Source: Falsirhodobacter sp. alg1
Lineage (GTDB): Bacteria > Pseudomonadota > Alphaproteobacteria > Rhodobacterales > Rhodobacteraceae
Assembly (NCBI RefSeq): GCF_000739715.2
Contig: NZ_BBJC02000001.1
Span: 511,315 to 575,314 of the forward strand
Length of the DNA: 64,000 bases
Reading direction: 5' to 3'
A program made the position numbers and the translations under genes. A model generated the notes under the pieces. That model saw only the letters and a list, made by a program, of their open reading frames with translations. It was not told where the DNA came from and did not search any database. Shown in pieces: positions 54,448 through 63,245 of this stretch (its first letter is position 1; the number at the start of each line of letters is the position of its first letter).

Positions 54448-55700
54448 GGATCCTGTTCGTCCACCAGAACTTTCCCGGACAGTTTCTGCATCTTGCACCT
54501 GCCTTGATGGCACGGGGGCACGATGTCCGTGCCCTGACGGACGCAAGCAACCGGCGTGCGGATATATGCCCTGTGGTGCGCTACATATTTAATCCGGTCG
54601 GGGTGGATTCTGCGGCCACCCGGTTGGGACGGACCTATACCCTGCACAGCGATCGGGGTGTGGTCGTGGCCCGCGCGGCGCAGCAGATGCGGCAGAGCGG
54701 CTATGTGCCCGATCTCATCGTCGGGCATTCGGGTTGGGGTGAGACGCTTTTCCTGAAGAACGTCTGGCCCGAGGCCCGGCTGATTGCCTATGCCGAGCTC
54801 TATTACAACGGTCGGGGCATGGATGTCGGGTTCGACCCGGAATTCGGGGGCGAGGGGCTGGATGCCGATATGATCGCGCAGGGGCGTGCGGCGCATCTGG
54901 GGCAGGCGTTATTGCATGCCGATGCCGCCATTTCTCCCACGCGCTGGCAGGCCGATAGCCACCCGCCCGCATTGCGACGGATGATCAACGTCATCCATGA
55001 CGGCATCGATACGACCCGCGTGGCCCCGGACCCGAATGCCAGCGTCATCCTGCCGGACGGTACGAAGTTCGCAGCAGGGGATGAAGTCCTGACCTTCGTG
55101 AACCGCAATCTGGAGCCATACCGCGGGTATCACACGTTCATGCGAGCGCTTCCCGCGGTTCTGGCGGCCAGACCGAACGCCCATGTGGTTCTGGTGGGGG
55201 CCGATGGTGTCAGCTATGGCACCACGCCCGCATCCGGTTCATGGAAAGAGCGGTTTCTGGCCGAGGTTCAGGACCGGCTGGACATGTCGCGCGTGCATTT
55301 CACGGGGATGCTGCCCTACAACAGTTTTCGGTCCCTGATGCAGGTAAGCCGCGTCCACGCCTATCTGACCTATCCGTTTGTCCTGTCGTGGTCCTTGCTG
55401 GAGGCGATGTCGGCGGGGGCGCTGGTGGTGGCCTCGGATACAGGGCCGGTGCGCGAAGTGATCGAAACCGGTGGGAACGGCCTTCTGGTGGATTTTTTCG
55501 ATGTTGCGGGATGGTCCGCTGCCCTGATTGACGCATTAAGCCGGCCTGCCGATTTTGCCGCGCTGCGAAGCGCTGCCCGTGCGACCATCCAGTCCCGGTA
55601 TGATCTGCGCAACATCTGCCTCCCGCGCCAGATCGCGCTGATCGAAAGCTTTCAGGCGGGACGTCTTCAGCCACTTCCGAGGGGCGCCGTTGCCGAATGA
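54444..55700 (+). CDS. Group 1/GT4-type glycosyltransferase
   Basis: 418 residues. N-terminal FVHQNFPGQFLHLAPALMARGHDVRALT and C-terminal LPYNSFRSLMQVSRVHAYLTYPFVLSWSLLEAMSAGALVVASDTGPVREV-type blocks (donor-binding E-x-x-A-x-x-x-P-like SLLEAMSAG) are those of GT-B retaining enzymes. Donor and acceptor are unknown; an envelope polysaccharide or lipid is likely. The start overlaps the yejF stop, so it is transcribed with the importer. A bidirectional terminator follows. Confidence 0.88.
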   Translation: MRILFVHQNFPGQFLHLAPALMARGHDVRALTDASNRRADICPVVRYIFNPVGVDSAATRLGRTYTLHSDRGVVVARAAQQMRQSGYVPDLIVGHSGWGETLFLKNVWPEARLIAYAELYYNGRGMDVGFDPEFGGEGLDADMIAQGRAAHLGQALLHADAAISPTRWQADSHPPALRRMINVIHDGIDTTRVAPDPNASVILPDGTKFAAGDEVLTFVNRNLEPYRGYHTFMRALPAVLAARPNAHVVLVGADGVSYGTTPASGSWKERFLAEVQDRLDMSRVHFTGMLPYNSFRSLMQVSRVHAYLTYPFVLSWSLLEAMSAGALVVASDTGPVREVIETGGNGLLVDFFDVAGWSAALIDALSRPADFAALRSAARATIQSRYDLRNICLPRQIALIESFQAGRLQPLPRGAVAE

Positions 55701-55729
55701 AAAAGGCCGGGCAAGTCGCCCGGCCTTTT
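55701..55729. terminator. Bidirectional terminator between the glycosyltransferase and dacA-like genes
   Basis: AAAAGGCCGGGC and GCCCGGCCTTTT form a 12-bp inverted repeat around AAGTC. Each side ends in four A/T pairs, so it can stop transcripts from both directions. Confidence 0.9.
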
Positions 55730-55748
55730 CAACAGCTGCAGCAAAGGC

Positions 55749-57164
55749 TCATGGCCCGATTTCGAAGCACTCTTCCGAACGCGCCCGCAGCCTGCGGCAT
55801 GCAAGGCTTGCCTGATCCTCGGTCAATCCCATGATGTTCGCATCATAGCCACTGGACCGCTGGACGATCTTGCGTAGCCCGTCGCCCAGGGTACTGCTTT
55901 CGACCAATGTGATCTTGGTCATGGCCCGATCGGCGGCATAGCTGGAATTGAAGCGCCCGACATTCACGCCCCAGAACCGGCCCCCAGAGGTGGACATGGT
56001 CGTCACCACCTCTTGCGGTTGCGGGGTCGGGGTCTTTTCGGCAACCAGTTCGAACGGCAGGGGCTGGCTGGTCGCGGAGGCGATGGCGGCATTGATGGAG
56101 GCCGCATCCGTCGTGGATCTTGCCTCGGGGACCGGAGAGCTTTCCAGTCCGGCCGTCGAGGCTGTCGTGACCGGCCGGCTTTCCAGTTCGGCCAGCGCGG
56201 TCGCCGATGCGCCGTCGCCGCGTGCCCGTGGCCGCGGCGATGTGCTGACCGTCGTCACGACAGGCGTGCGGATATTGGCGATGACCGGCCCCGCTTGGGA
56301 ATAATCGGGTGCGCTTGGCGGAATGATCGTGGCGGAGCGGGGCGCACGGTCAAAACCCATGTCCAGCAGCTTTGCCATCTTTGCATTCCGGTCGGCGGTG
56401 GAGGTGCCACCCATCACTGTTGCAATGATCCGGACGTTGCCACGCAAGGCCGAGGCCGTAAGGTTGAAGCCCGCCGCCGATGTATAGCCGGTCTTGATGC
56501 CATCGGCCCCCTCGTAGGCATCCAGAAAGCGGCGGTTCGTGCTGGCGACCGTGGCAATGCCCGCATCGGTGCTGCGGCGTGAGAACAGGTTGTAGTATTC
56601 CGGGAAATCGAACAGCAGGTGACGGCCCAGAATGGTCAGGTCATGCGCGGTGGAGAGGTGGCCTGCCGTTGTCAGGCCGTTCGCATTCTTGAATGTGGTA
56701 TTCTCGAGGCCCAGAGCCGCAGCGGTGCGGTTCATCATTCCGGCAAATGTTGCCTCATCCCCGCCAAGGGCGTCCCCGATGGCCGAAGCCGCATCATTGG
56801 CCGATTTGACGGCTGCGGCGCGGATAAGATAGCGAAGGGCGATCTTCTGTCCGGTCCGCAGGCCAAGGCGCGAGGGGGGTTGCGACGCGGCATTGCTGGA
56901 CACGGTGATCATGGTATCCAGCGTGACCTTGCCTTCCTTGATCGACTGGAACGCGATATACAGCGTCATCATCTTGGTCAGCGATGCGGGGTGCAGCCGC
57001 GTGTTCGCATTGGTCTCGTAGATTGTTTCCCCGGTTCGCGCATCCATGACAAAGGCGGCATAGGGCGCCGCGCGGGAGATCCCGCTGGCCATGACAACCA
57101 CAACCAATGCCAGCAGCGAAAGCCGGACGAACTGCTCCAGAAGCGATTTCATCGCCTGTCCCAT
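55749..57164 (-). CDS. D-alanyl-D-alanine carboxypeptidase with C-terminal SPOR domain
   Basis: 471 residues. Signal peptide or anchor (hydrophobic 14-28, ISRAAP cleavage site). Penicillin-binding domain of the DacA type (about 32-265) with all three motifs: ASLTK (Ser61, Lys64), SAN (121-123) and KTG (224-226). A long Ser/Thr/Ala-rich linker (about 280-385) leads to a SPOR domain (about 392-465, GVNVGRFNSSYAADRAMTKI) that binds denuded glycan strands at the septum. It trims the terminal D-Ala of stem peptides. The start chosen follows AGGAACAAAAAT; a second ATG lies 4 codons later. Confidence 0.93.
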   Translation of the reverse strand: MGQAMKSLLEQFVRLSLLALVVVVMASGISRAAPYAAFVMDARTGETIYETNANTRLHPASLTKMMTLYIAFQSIKEGKVTLDTMITVSSNAASQPPSRLGLRTGQKIALRYLIRAAAVKSANDAASAIGDALGGDEATFAGMMNRTAAALGLENTTFKNANGLTTAGHLSTAHDLTILGRHLLFDFPEYYNLFSRRSTDAGIATVASTNRRFLDAYEGADGIKTGYTSAAGFNLTASALRGNVRIIATVMGGTSTADRNAKMAKLLDMGFDRAPRSATIIPPSAPDYSQAGPVIANIRTPVVTTVSTSPRPRARGDGASATALAELESRPVTTASTAGLESSPVPEARSTTDAASINAAIASATSQPLPFELVAEKTPTPQPQEVVTTMSTSGGRFWGVNVGRFNSSYAADRAMTKITLVESSTLGDGLRKIVQRSSGYDANIMGLTEDQASLACRRLRARSEECFEIGP

Positions 57165-57309
57165 ATTTTTGTTCCTGCCTCGGTGGTCCCTTTCTTTATG
57201 CCGAAGGGACTTGTCGATTGCTTAAAAAGGTACCACAGCCGACAGGGTGCCGAAACCTTTTTCACCTCACAGAAAGGGGAGGGTGGCGGAAAAGCCCACC
57301 CTGCCCAGA

Positions 57310-58011
57310 TCATGTGCCGCGTTCGATTTCCAGAACCAGATGGGGCAGTCCGCCCAGATCCGGCAGCTCGTGGAACCGCGGGTGGTGTTCCGGTGGATCG
57401 GCATGATCCAGCGCCCAGATCGGGCCGTAGGGCACATGTACACCCCACCCGCCCGCCGAAAGAATCGGCAATACGTCGGATTTCATCGAATTGCCGACCA
57501 TCAGCGACTGCCCCGCCCCCTGACCGTGGCGGGCAAAGATACGGGTATAGACTTCGGGCGTCTTGTCCGAAACGATCTCGACCCCGTGGAACAGATCCCC
57601 GAGGCCGGAGGCCGCCAGCTTCCGTTCCTGATCCAGCAGGTCCCCTTTGGTGATCAGAAGAATGCGGTGGCTGCGGGACAGGGTTTCGACCGTGGCGCGG
57701 GCGTGGGGCAGCAGGTTGACCGGATGTTCCAGCATGTCCCGCCCCGCCGCCAGCAGTTCCGATATGACAGCGGCCGGCACGCGGCCCTCTGTCACCTCGA
57801 TCGCGGTTTCGATCATCGACAGGGTAAAGCCCTTCACCCCGAACCCGTAATGGCCCAGATTGCGGCGCTCGGCCTCCAGCAGGCGTTCGTTCAGATGGGG
57901 AACGGGGGCGTAATCCGCCAGCAGTTCGACAAACCTTTCCTGCGTCAGCCTGAAGTAGGCCTCGTTGGCCCAGAGGGTGTCATCCGCATCAAATCCGATG
58001 GTCGTCAGCAT
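57310..58011 (-). CDS. HAD-family hydrolase
   Basis: 233 residues from the ATG ending at 58011; the open frame continuing to 59019 runs through clpS in another frame. Motif I FDADDTLW (nucleophile and acid Asp), motif II LLITKGD, motif III Lys in DKTPEV, motif [18 protein letters not shown]; a helical cap (about 20-95) fits subfamily IA. Phosphatase with unknown substrate. Divergent from clpS, 85 bases away. Confidence 0.88.
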   Translation of the reverse strand: MLTTIGFDADDTLWANEAYFRLTQERFVELLADYAPVPHLNERLLEAERRNLGHYGFGVKGFTLSMIETAIEVTEGRVPAAVISELLAAGRDMLEHPVNLLPHARATVETLSRSHRILLITKGDLLDQERKLAASGLGDLFHGVEIVSDKTPEVYTRIFARHGQGAGQSLMVGNSMKSDVLPILSAGGWGVHVPYGPIWALDHADPPEHHPRFHELPDLGGLPHLVLEIERGT

Positions 58012-58095
58012 GGTCGTCTTTGCGCCCCTTTTCCTTGCCGTGAAATAGGCTATATTGGTGCAATCCCCGCACGTGAACCTTTGAAGGCCCAACGC

Positions 58096-58440
58096 ATGGC
58101 ACCGAGACCGCATTTCATGGCCGGCCCGCCCGATCAGCCGGGCGACGATCCCAGCCTTATGACCAAGACACGGCCGAAAACGCAACGGCCCCCGATGTAC
58201 AAAGTGCTGATCCTGAATGATGACTACACTCCGATGGAGTTTGTGGTGCATGTTCTGGAGCGGTTCTTCGGCCTGACCCATGCACAGGCCTTCGAGATCA
58301 TGCTGACGGTGCATAAGAAAGGCCTCGCGGTTGTGGGCGTGTTCAGCCATGAAATCGCGGAAACCAAGGTCGTGCAGGTGATGGATTTCGCCCGCCGCCA
58401 CCAGCATCCGCTGCAATGCACGATGGAAAAAGAAGAATGA
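58096..58440 (+). CDS. clpS: ATP-dependent Clp protease adaptor ClpS
   Basis: 114 residues from the ATG at 58096 (AAGG before); ATG codons at 58117 and 58159 are possible alternative starts. Core: [35 protein letters not shown], then [32 protein letters not shown], the N-degron pocket ([10 protein letters not shown] and the HKKG helix). ClpS brings N-end-rule substrates to ClpAP. clpA is not adjacent. The stop overlaps the next gene start (ATGA). Confidence 0.93.
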   Translation: MAPRPHFMAGPPDQPGDDPSLMTKTRPKTQRPPMYKVLILNDDYTPMEFVVHVLERFFGLTHAQAFEIMLTVHKKGLAVVGVFSHEIAETKVVQVMDFARRHQHPLQCTMEKEE

Positions 58441-59396
58441 GGGCAGCCCGCCTTGGTCTGGCGCTGGATACCGGCGCGCTGACGTTGCCCGAGGGGCGTA
58501 TCGCGATATTGGGTCCGCATGCCGGTGACGATATTTCCGCCCTGCCCAAGGACCGCACGGTTGTCGTGCAGGGGTTCCGCCCGGATCACGATCACTTTGC
58601 AGCTCAGGGCTGGCAGACAGCGGTGGTTCCGCCCGCCGATGCCACGACGATGATCGTTTGCCTGCCCCGTGCCAAGGCGCATGCGCAGGCGATGCTTTCC
58701 GTAGCGGCCAAGGTCGGTGTCTCAGTCGTGGACGGACAGAAGACGGACGGCATCGATTCCGTTCTGCGGGATCTGCGGGCGCGCGGCACGGTCGGAGAGG
58801 CGGTGACCAAGGCACATGGCAAACTGGCCGTATTCGAAGCCGATCTGGATGAATGGGCCGCCGCGCCGCGGATGGTCGAAGGGTTCCAGACGGTGCCGGG
58901 GGTATTTTCTGCAGATGGTCCGGATCGCGGATCGGTGCTGCTGGCCGATCTGCTGGGCCCGCTGAAGGGGCGTGTTGCGGATCTGGGCGCGGGCTGGGGA
59001 TATCTGTCCCGTGCCGCACTGGCCAAAGGCGCGGCCGAGCTGGATCTGGTCGAGGCGGATGCGGCAGCGCTTGAATGCGCCCGCATCAATGTGCCGGGCG
59101 AGAATGTGCGCTTCCATTGGGCCGATGCCACGACCTGGACGCCCGACCGGTCGCTGCGCCATGTGGTCTGCAACCCGCCGTTCCATACGGGGCGGGATGC
59201 CGATCCGGCGCTTGGCATCGCGTTCATCACGCAGGCCGCACGTATTCTGGCAAGCGAGGGGACATTGTGGCTGGTCGCGAACCGCCACCTGCCGTATCGC
59301 GAGGTGCTGCAGGCGGCCTTTCGCAAGGTTGAGGAAATTGGCGGCGACGGCGCGTTTCGCGTGGTGCGTGCCGAAGGCCCGAACCGCCGACGCTGA
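58437..59396 (+). CDS. RsmC-like class I SAM methyltransferase
   Basis: 319 residues from the ATG overlapping clpS; seven codons further upstream belong to clpS. A degenerate N-terminal methyltransferase-like half (about 1-150) precedes a catalytic half with [15 protein letters not shown] (motif I, 181-195) and [12 protein letters not shown] (NPPFH 246-250). This two-domain form is that of RsmC/RlmG, which methylate guanine N2 in rRNA (G1207 of 16S for RsmC). The exact nucleotide is inferred. Confidence 0.88.
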   Translation: MRAARLGLALDTGALTLPEGRIAILGPHAGDDISALPKDRTVVVQGFRPDHDHFAAQGWQTAVVPPADATTMIVCLPRAKAHAQAMLSVAAKVGVSVVDGQKTDGIDSVLRDLRARGTVGEAVTKAHGKLAVFEADLDEWAAAPRMVEGFQTVPGVFSADGPDRGSVLLADLLGPLKGRVADLGAGWGYLSRAALAKGAAELDLVEADAAALECARINVPGENVRFHWADATTWTPDRSLRHVVCNPPFHTGRDADPALGIAFITQAARILASEGTLWLVANRHLPYREVLQAAFRKVEEIGGDGAFRVVRAEGPNRRR

Positions 59397-59801
59397 TTAT
59401 TCGGGGTAAAGGGCGGTGCATTGTTGCACCGTTGCCTGCGCTTCGCGCGCCAGGGCGGTCCGCTTCCCCTTGAGTGAGGCCAGCGTTTCCGATTGTTCCG
59501 TCAGGTTGACGGCGACAGGGCGCGTACGGGTGATGATTTCGTCATCCCAGCACATCCGCGGTGCCCCCCGCACGATCCGGCCGTCTCGGGTGCGCGTGCT
59601 GTAAAAGCCGCATTGGCGATAGGTGGGGCGCGAAACCTGATACTGTTCCGTGGCATATCCCCGGTCCAGCGTCAGCTCGGTCTGGGCGATCAGCCTGTCC
59701 ACAACCTGCAGATTCCGGGTGGCATCGCTGACACACCGTTCACGCGGTGTGGCACAGGCCGAAAGTGCAAGGATCACGGGCAGCAGAATCAATGGCTTCA
59801 T
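59397..59801 (-). CDS. 134-aa lipoprotein of unknown function
   Basis: Starts at the ATG ending at 59801; the longer open frame continues through hemF in another frame. Lipobox LSAC (Cys16), with four further Cys (23, 64, 84, 128) that could form disulfides; a helical N-terminal half (RNLQVVDRLIAQTELTLDRG) and a TYRQCGFYSTRTRDGR centre. No family recognised. Its stop abuts the convergent methyltransferase gene. Confidence 0.75.
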   Translation of the reverse strand: MKPLILLPVILALSACATPRERCVSDATRNLQVVDRLIAQTELTLDRGYATEQYQVSRPTYRQCGFYSTRTRDGRIVRGAPRMCWDDEIITRTRPVAVNLTEQSETLASLKGKRTALAREAQATVQQCTALYPE

Positions 59802-59901
59802 GGTGGGCCTCCTCCACCCCCGTTTTATAGCGCGGGCGCGTTGCGCTTCCAATGGTCCCCGCGCATCTGCTAGGGGTGGGTGATAGCGAAGGGATCCCCC
59901 C

Positions 59902-60762
59902 ATGGATGATAAGAAACAGCTTGCTGCCACCTGGTTTGACCAGTTGCGCGATACCATCGTTTCCGCCTTTGAGGCGGCCGAGGACAGCACCACCTCCGAT
60001 CTGCCCGCAGGCCGGTTCGAGGTGACGCCGACCCGCCGCGGTGCGAACGGCGAGGGTGGGGGTGGCCGGATGAGCGTGATGCGCGGCGGCCGGTTGTTTG
60101 AAAAGGTGGGGGTCAATGTCTCGGCGGTGCATGGCACACTGTCGGCAGGGGCGGCGCGGGCCATGGCCTCGCGCGGGGTGGCGGGGATCGAGGATGATCC
60201 GCGGTTCTGGGCATCCGGGGTCAGCCTGGTGGCCCATATGCAGAATCCGCACTGTCCGGCGGTGCATATGAACACGCGGATGTTCTGGACCCCCGGCGCA
60301 TGGTGGTTCGGGGGCGGGGCGGACCTGAACCCCTGCATCGAATACGATCAGGATACGGCGCAGTTTCACGACACGCTGCGCGCGGCCTGCGATGACCATG
60401 GTGCGGATTATTACAGCCGTTTCAAGGCATGGGCCGACGAGTATTTCTATATTCCGCACCGCAAACGGGCGCGGGGCGTTGGCGGCATTTTCTTTGATGA
60501 TCTGAACACCGGCGATTGGGAGGCCGATTTTGCCTTTACCCAATCTGTGGGCCGTGCCTTTCTGCCCGCGTTCCTGCCCCTGACCGACCGTCGGCGGGAT
60601 ACCCCGTGGACCGAGGCCGACCGCGAGGCGCAGCTGGTCCATCGCGGCCTCTATGCGGAATATAACCTCGTCTATGACCGCGGCACGAAATTCGGGCTGG
60701 AATCCGGCCATGATGCCAACGCCGTCCTGATGAGCCTGCCTCCCTTGGCCAAGTGGATCTGA
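59902..60762 (+). CDS. hemF: Oxygen-dependent coproporphyrinogen III oxidase
   Basis: 286 residues. Family blocks: GGGRMSVMRGGRLFEKVGVNVSAVHG, SLVAHMQNPHCPAVHMNTRMF, WWFGGGADLNPC, FYIPHRKRARGVGGIFFDDL and YAEYNLVYDRGTKFGLESGHDANAVLMSLPP. It decarboxylates coproporphyrinogen III to protoporphyrinogen IX with O2, in haem (and, if present, bacteriochlorophyll) synthesis. An AAGGGA lies 10 bases before the ATG. The stop touches the convergent helicase gene. Confidence 0.97.
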   Translation: MDDKKQLAATWFDQLRDTIVSAFEAAEDSTTSDLPAGRFEVTPTRRGANGEGGGGRMSVMRGGRLFEKVGVNVSAVHGTLSAGAARAMASRGVAGIEDDPRFWASGVSLVAHMQNPHCPAVHMNTRMFWTPGAWWFGGGADLNPCIEYDQDTAQFHDTLRAACDDHGADYYSRFKAWADEYFYIPHRKRARGVGGIFFDDLNTGDWEADFAFTQSVGRAFLPAFLPLTDRRRDTPWTEADREAQLVHRGLYAEYNLVYDRGTKFGLESGHDANAVLMSLPPLAKWI

Positions 60763-63156
60763 TCAGAGGTCTGCCAGACCAGCCTCGCGCATCAGGCGCG
60801 CGGCCTCTTCCGCCATCAGCCGTTCCCTTGCGGCCCCCACCACCGGCACAGGCCCCATTTCCAGCAGCATGGGAGCCGCCAGCGGGGTGACGCGGGGGCA
60901 GGCGACCAGATCGATGCGCCCCTGAATGCGGGCCAGCATGTCTTCAATCCGGGCATAATCCACAAGTCCGCGTTCCGCTTCCTCACGGGTGATCTGCAGC
61001 ATCAGGTGATCGGGGTCGAACTTGCGTAGCGTGTCATACAGGATATCGGAGGAGAATGTGGCCTGACGCCCCGATTTCCGCCGGCCCTGATGGCTGCGCT
61101 CGATCAACCCTGCGATGATGGCCGAATTGCGAAAGGTGCGTTTCATGACCGCATTGCCGGCCAGCCATGTTTCCAATCCCTCACGCAGCCCGTCCGGTGT
61201 GAACAGGGGGGCGGGGTCCGTCACCTCTTCCAGCCCCCAGATCAGCGTGGCGTAATCCGTTGCCACAAATCCCAAGGGCGCAAGGCCTGCCGCCTCCATC
61301 CGTTTGGTCAGCAGCAGGCCAAGTGTCTGCATCGCGTTGCGGCCCGCAAATCCGTATACGCAGAAATGGGCGCGCCCCTCATGCGGGAATGTCTCGCATA
61401 GCAGCCGATGCTCGGTCGGCAGGCGGGAGGCCTGCTGCTGCAGCGCCAGCCATTCGGCCGTGTGGGCGGGCAGGTCGGGCCAGTGATCCTGCAGAAACAT
61501 CTGCAGGATGCGGTGGGTCAGGAGGGTGGATGTGGCGAATTTCGTTCCGCCGAATGTCGCCACCTTCGGGTCGCGACCGGGTGCGCGGGTCACTTCTACC
61601 GTCAGTTCGCTCAATCCTTCGTAGCGAACGATCTGACCGGCCATCAAGAAGGTATCGCCGGGGGTAAGGGTGGCGGCGAACCCCTCCTCGATCTCTCCCA
61701 AGGGGGTACCCCGGCCACGGAACCGGACCTTCAGCGTTTCGGTGTCGATGATCGTCCCGAGGTTCTGGCGGATGACCGAGGCGCTGCGCGGATCGCGCAA
61801 TTGCCACAATCCCCCCTTTTCCATAAGCCGCCGCCAGCGGTCGTAGGCCTGAAGGGCATAGCCGCCGGTTGCACAGAACTCCAGGCAGGCATCGAACTGC
61901 GGTCTGGTCAGGGCGGCATAGGGGCCCGCCGTCACCACTTCGGCATAAAGCGACGAGGCATCGAACGGGCCGGCGCAGGCGGTGGCAAGGATATGCTGGC
62001 ACAGCACGTCGCGGGGTCCGCTCCCCCGTGGCTCTCCATCCAGATCGCGGGCACGGACCGCCTGAAGGGCGGCCACGCATTCGACCACCTCGAACCGGTT
62101 GGCAGGGATCAGCAGTGCCTTTGACGGGGCATTGTATCGGTGATTGGCCCTACCGATGCGCTGCACCAGCCGTTTGACGTTCTTCGGCGCGCCGACCTGG
62201 ATCACCAGATCCACGTCGCCCCAGTCAATTCCCAGATCAAGGCTGCCGGTGCAGACGATGGCGCGCAACGCGCCCGCAGCCATGGCGGATTCCACACGTT
62301 TGCGCTGTTCCAGTGACAGGCTACCATGATGGATGGCGATGGGCAGGTCATCGGTATTGGCCAGCCAAAGCTCGTGGAAAAACAGCTCGGCCTGGGCGCG
62401 CGTGTTGTGAAAGATCAGGGTGGTGCGGTGGCGGGCGACCTCGCGCAGAACCTCGGGGATGGCATAGCGCCCACCGCTTCCGGCCCATGGCGGTGGCCTG
62501 CTGGTGGCCATCATCGAAATGTCGGGATCAGGGCCGGGATCGGCATCGATGATCCGGCACCCCTCCGGTGCCAGAAACCGGCCAAGGGCGGGCGGGTCCT
62601 CTACCGTGGCCGACAAGCCGATCCGCCGCATGTCGGGGGCCAGCGTTTGCAGGCGCGCCAGGCCAAGCATCAACTGATCCCCGCGCTTGTTTTCGGCAAG
62701 TGCGTGGATTTCATCCACAATCACCCGCTGCAGCCCGGCAAAGATGCGCGGTGCATCCTCATATGACAGCAGCAGCGCCAGGGATTCCGGGGTGGTCAGC
62801 AAAATATGCGGCGGATCGGCGCGTTGCCGCCGCCGTGCGGTATAGGAGGTATCGCCGGTCCTGTCCTCAATCCGGATCGGCAGGCCTGCCCCCTCAACCG
62901 GGGCGGTCAGATTCCGCCGGATATCCGAAGTCAGCGCCTTCAATGGCGAAATATAAAGCGTGTGCAGCCCCTTGTGCCGCCCGTCCGCCAGTTCGGCGAG
63001 CGTGGGCAGGAAACCGGCCAGCGTCTTTCCTCCGCCCGTGGGGGCGATCAGCAGGGTGGCCGATGCATCGGCGGCGTTCAGCATGGCGCGTTGATGCGGG
63101 TGAAGCTGCCAGTTGCGCGCAGCAAACCAGTCGGAGAGGGAATGCGATAAATCCAT
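60763..63156 (-). CDS. Lhr-type DEXH helicase (ligase-associated DNA damage response type)
   Basis: 797 residues. Helicase motifs: I APTGGGKT (38-45), Ia SPLKAL, II VDEIHAL (DEIH 148-151), III LSATVED, IV LIFHNTRAQAE, V LDLGIDWGDVD, VI QRIGRANHR, followed by the winged-helix/DEAD-associated C-terminal part (about 400-797). The length is nearer the short ligase-associated form than full Lhr (about 1500). In other bacteria that form is clustered with a DNA ligase, an MBL-fold exonuclease and a phosphoesterase; here the neighbours are hemF and a divergent ymdB-like gene. Confidence 0.92.
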   Translation of the reverse strand: MDLSHSLSDWFAARNWQLHPHQRAMLNAADASATLLIAPTGGGKTLAGFLPTLAELADGRHKGLHTLYISPLKALTSDIRRNLTAPVEGAGLPIRIEDRTGDTSYTARRRQRADPPHILLTTPESLALLLSYEDAPRIFAGLQRVIVDEIHALAENKRGDQLMLGLARLQTLAPDMRRIGLSATVEDPPALGRFLAPEGCRIIDADPGPDPDISMMATSRPPPWAGSGGRYAIPEVLREVARHRTTLIFHNTRAQAELFFHELWLANTDDLPIAIHHGSLSLEQRKRVESAMAAGALRAIVCTGSLDLGIDWGDVDLVIQVGAPKNVKRLVQRIGRANHRYNAPSKALLIPANRFEVVECVAALQAVRARDLDGEPRGSGPRDVLCQHILATACAGPFDASSLYAEVVTAGPYAALTRPQFDACLEFCATGGYALQAYDRWRRLMEKGGLWQLRDPRSASVIRQNLGTIIDTETLKVRFRGRGTPLGEIEEGFAATLTPGDTFLMAGQIVRYEGLSELTVEVTRAPGRDPKVATFGGTKFATSTLLTHRILQMFLQDHWPDLPAHTAEWLALQQQASRLPTEHRLLCETFPHEGRAHFCVYGFAGRNAMQTLGLLLTKRMEAAGLAPLGFVATDYATLIWGLEEVTDPAPLFTPDGLREGLETWLAGNAVMKRTFRNSAIIAGLIERSHQGRRKSGRQATFSSDILYDTLRKFDPDHLMLQITREEAERGLVDYARIEDMLARIQGRIDLVACPRVTPLAAPMLLEMGPVPVVGAARERLMAEEAARLMREAGLADL

Positions 63157-63245
63157 CGCCCAATAGATAAGGGGATGTTGCCCGAGGGCAAAGGCCGAGA
63201 AAATTGTTCTTGCCTGCTGCGCGACCCACCCCTAACGCTGACAGG

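Noticed and set aside
57247-58095. Long N-terminal extension of ClpS
   Set aside because: It lies wholly opposite the HAD gene and lacks ClpS-like sequence; ClpS is about 105-118 residues.
57310-59019. 569-codon leftward frame as one long HAD protein
   Set aside because: Only the part up to 58011 reads as a HAD hydrolase; beyond that it is opposite clpS and the RsmC-like gene and is Pro/Arg/His-rich.
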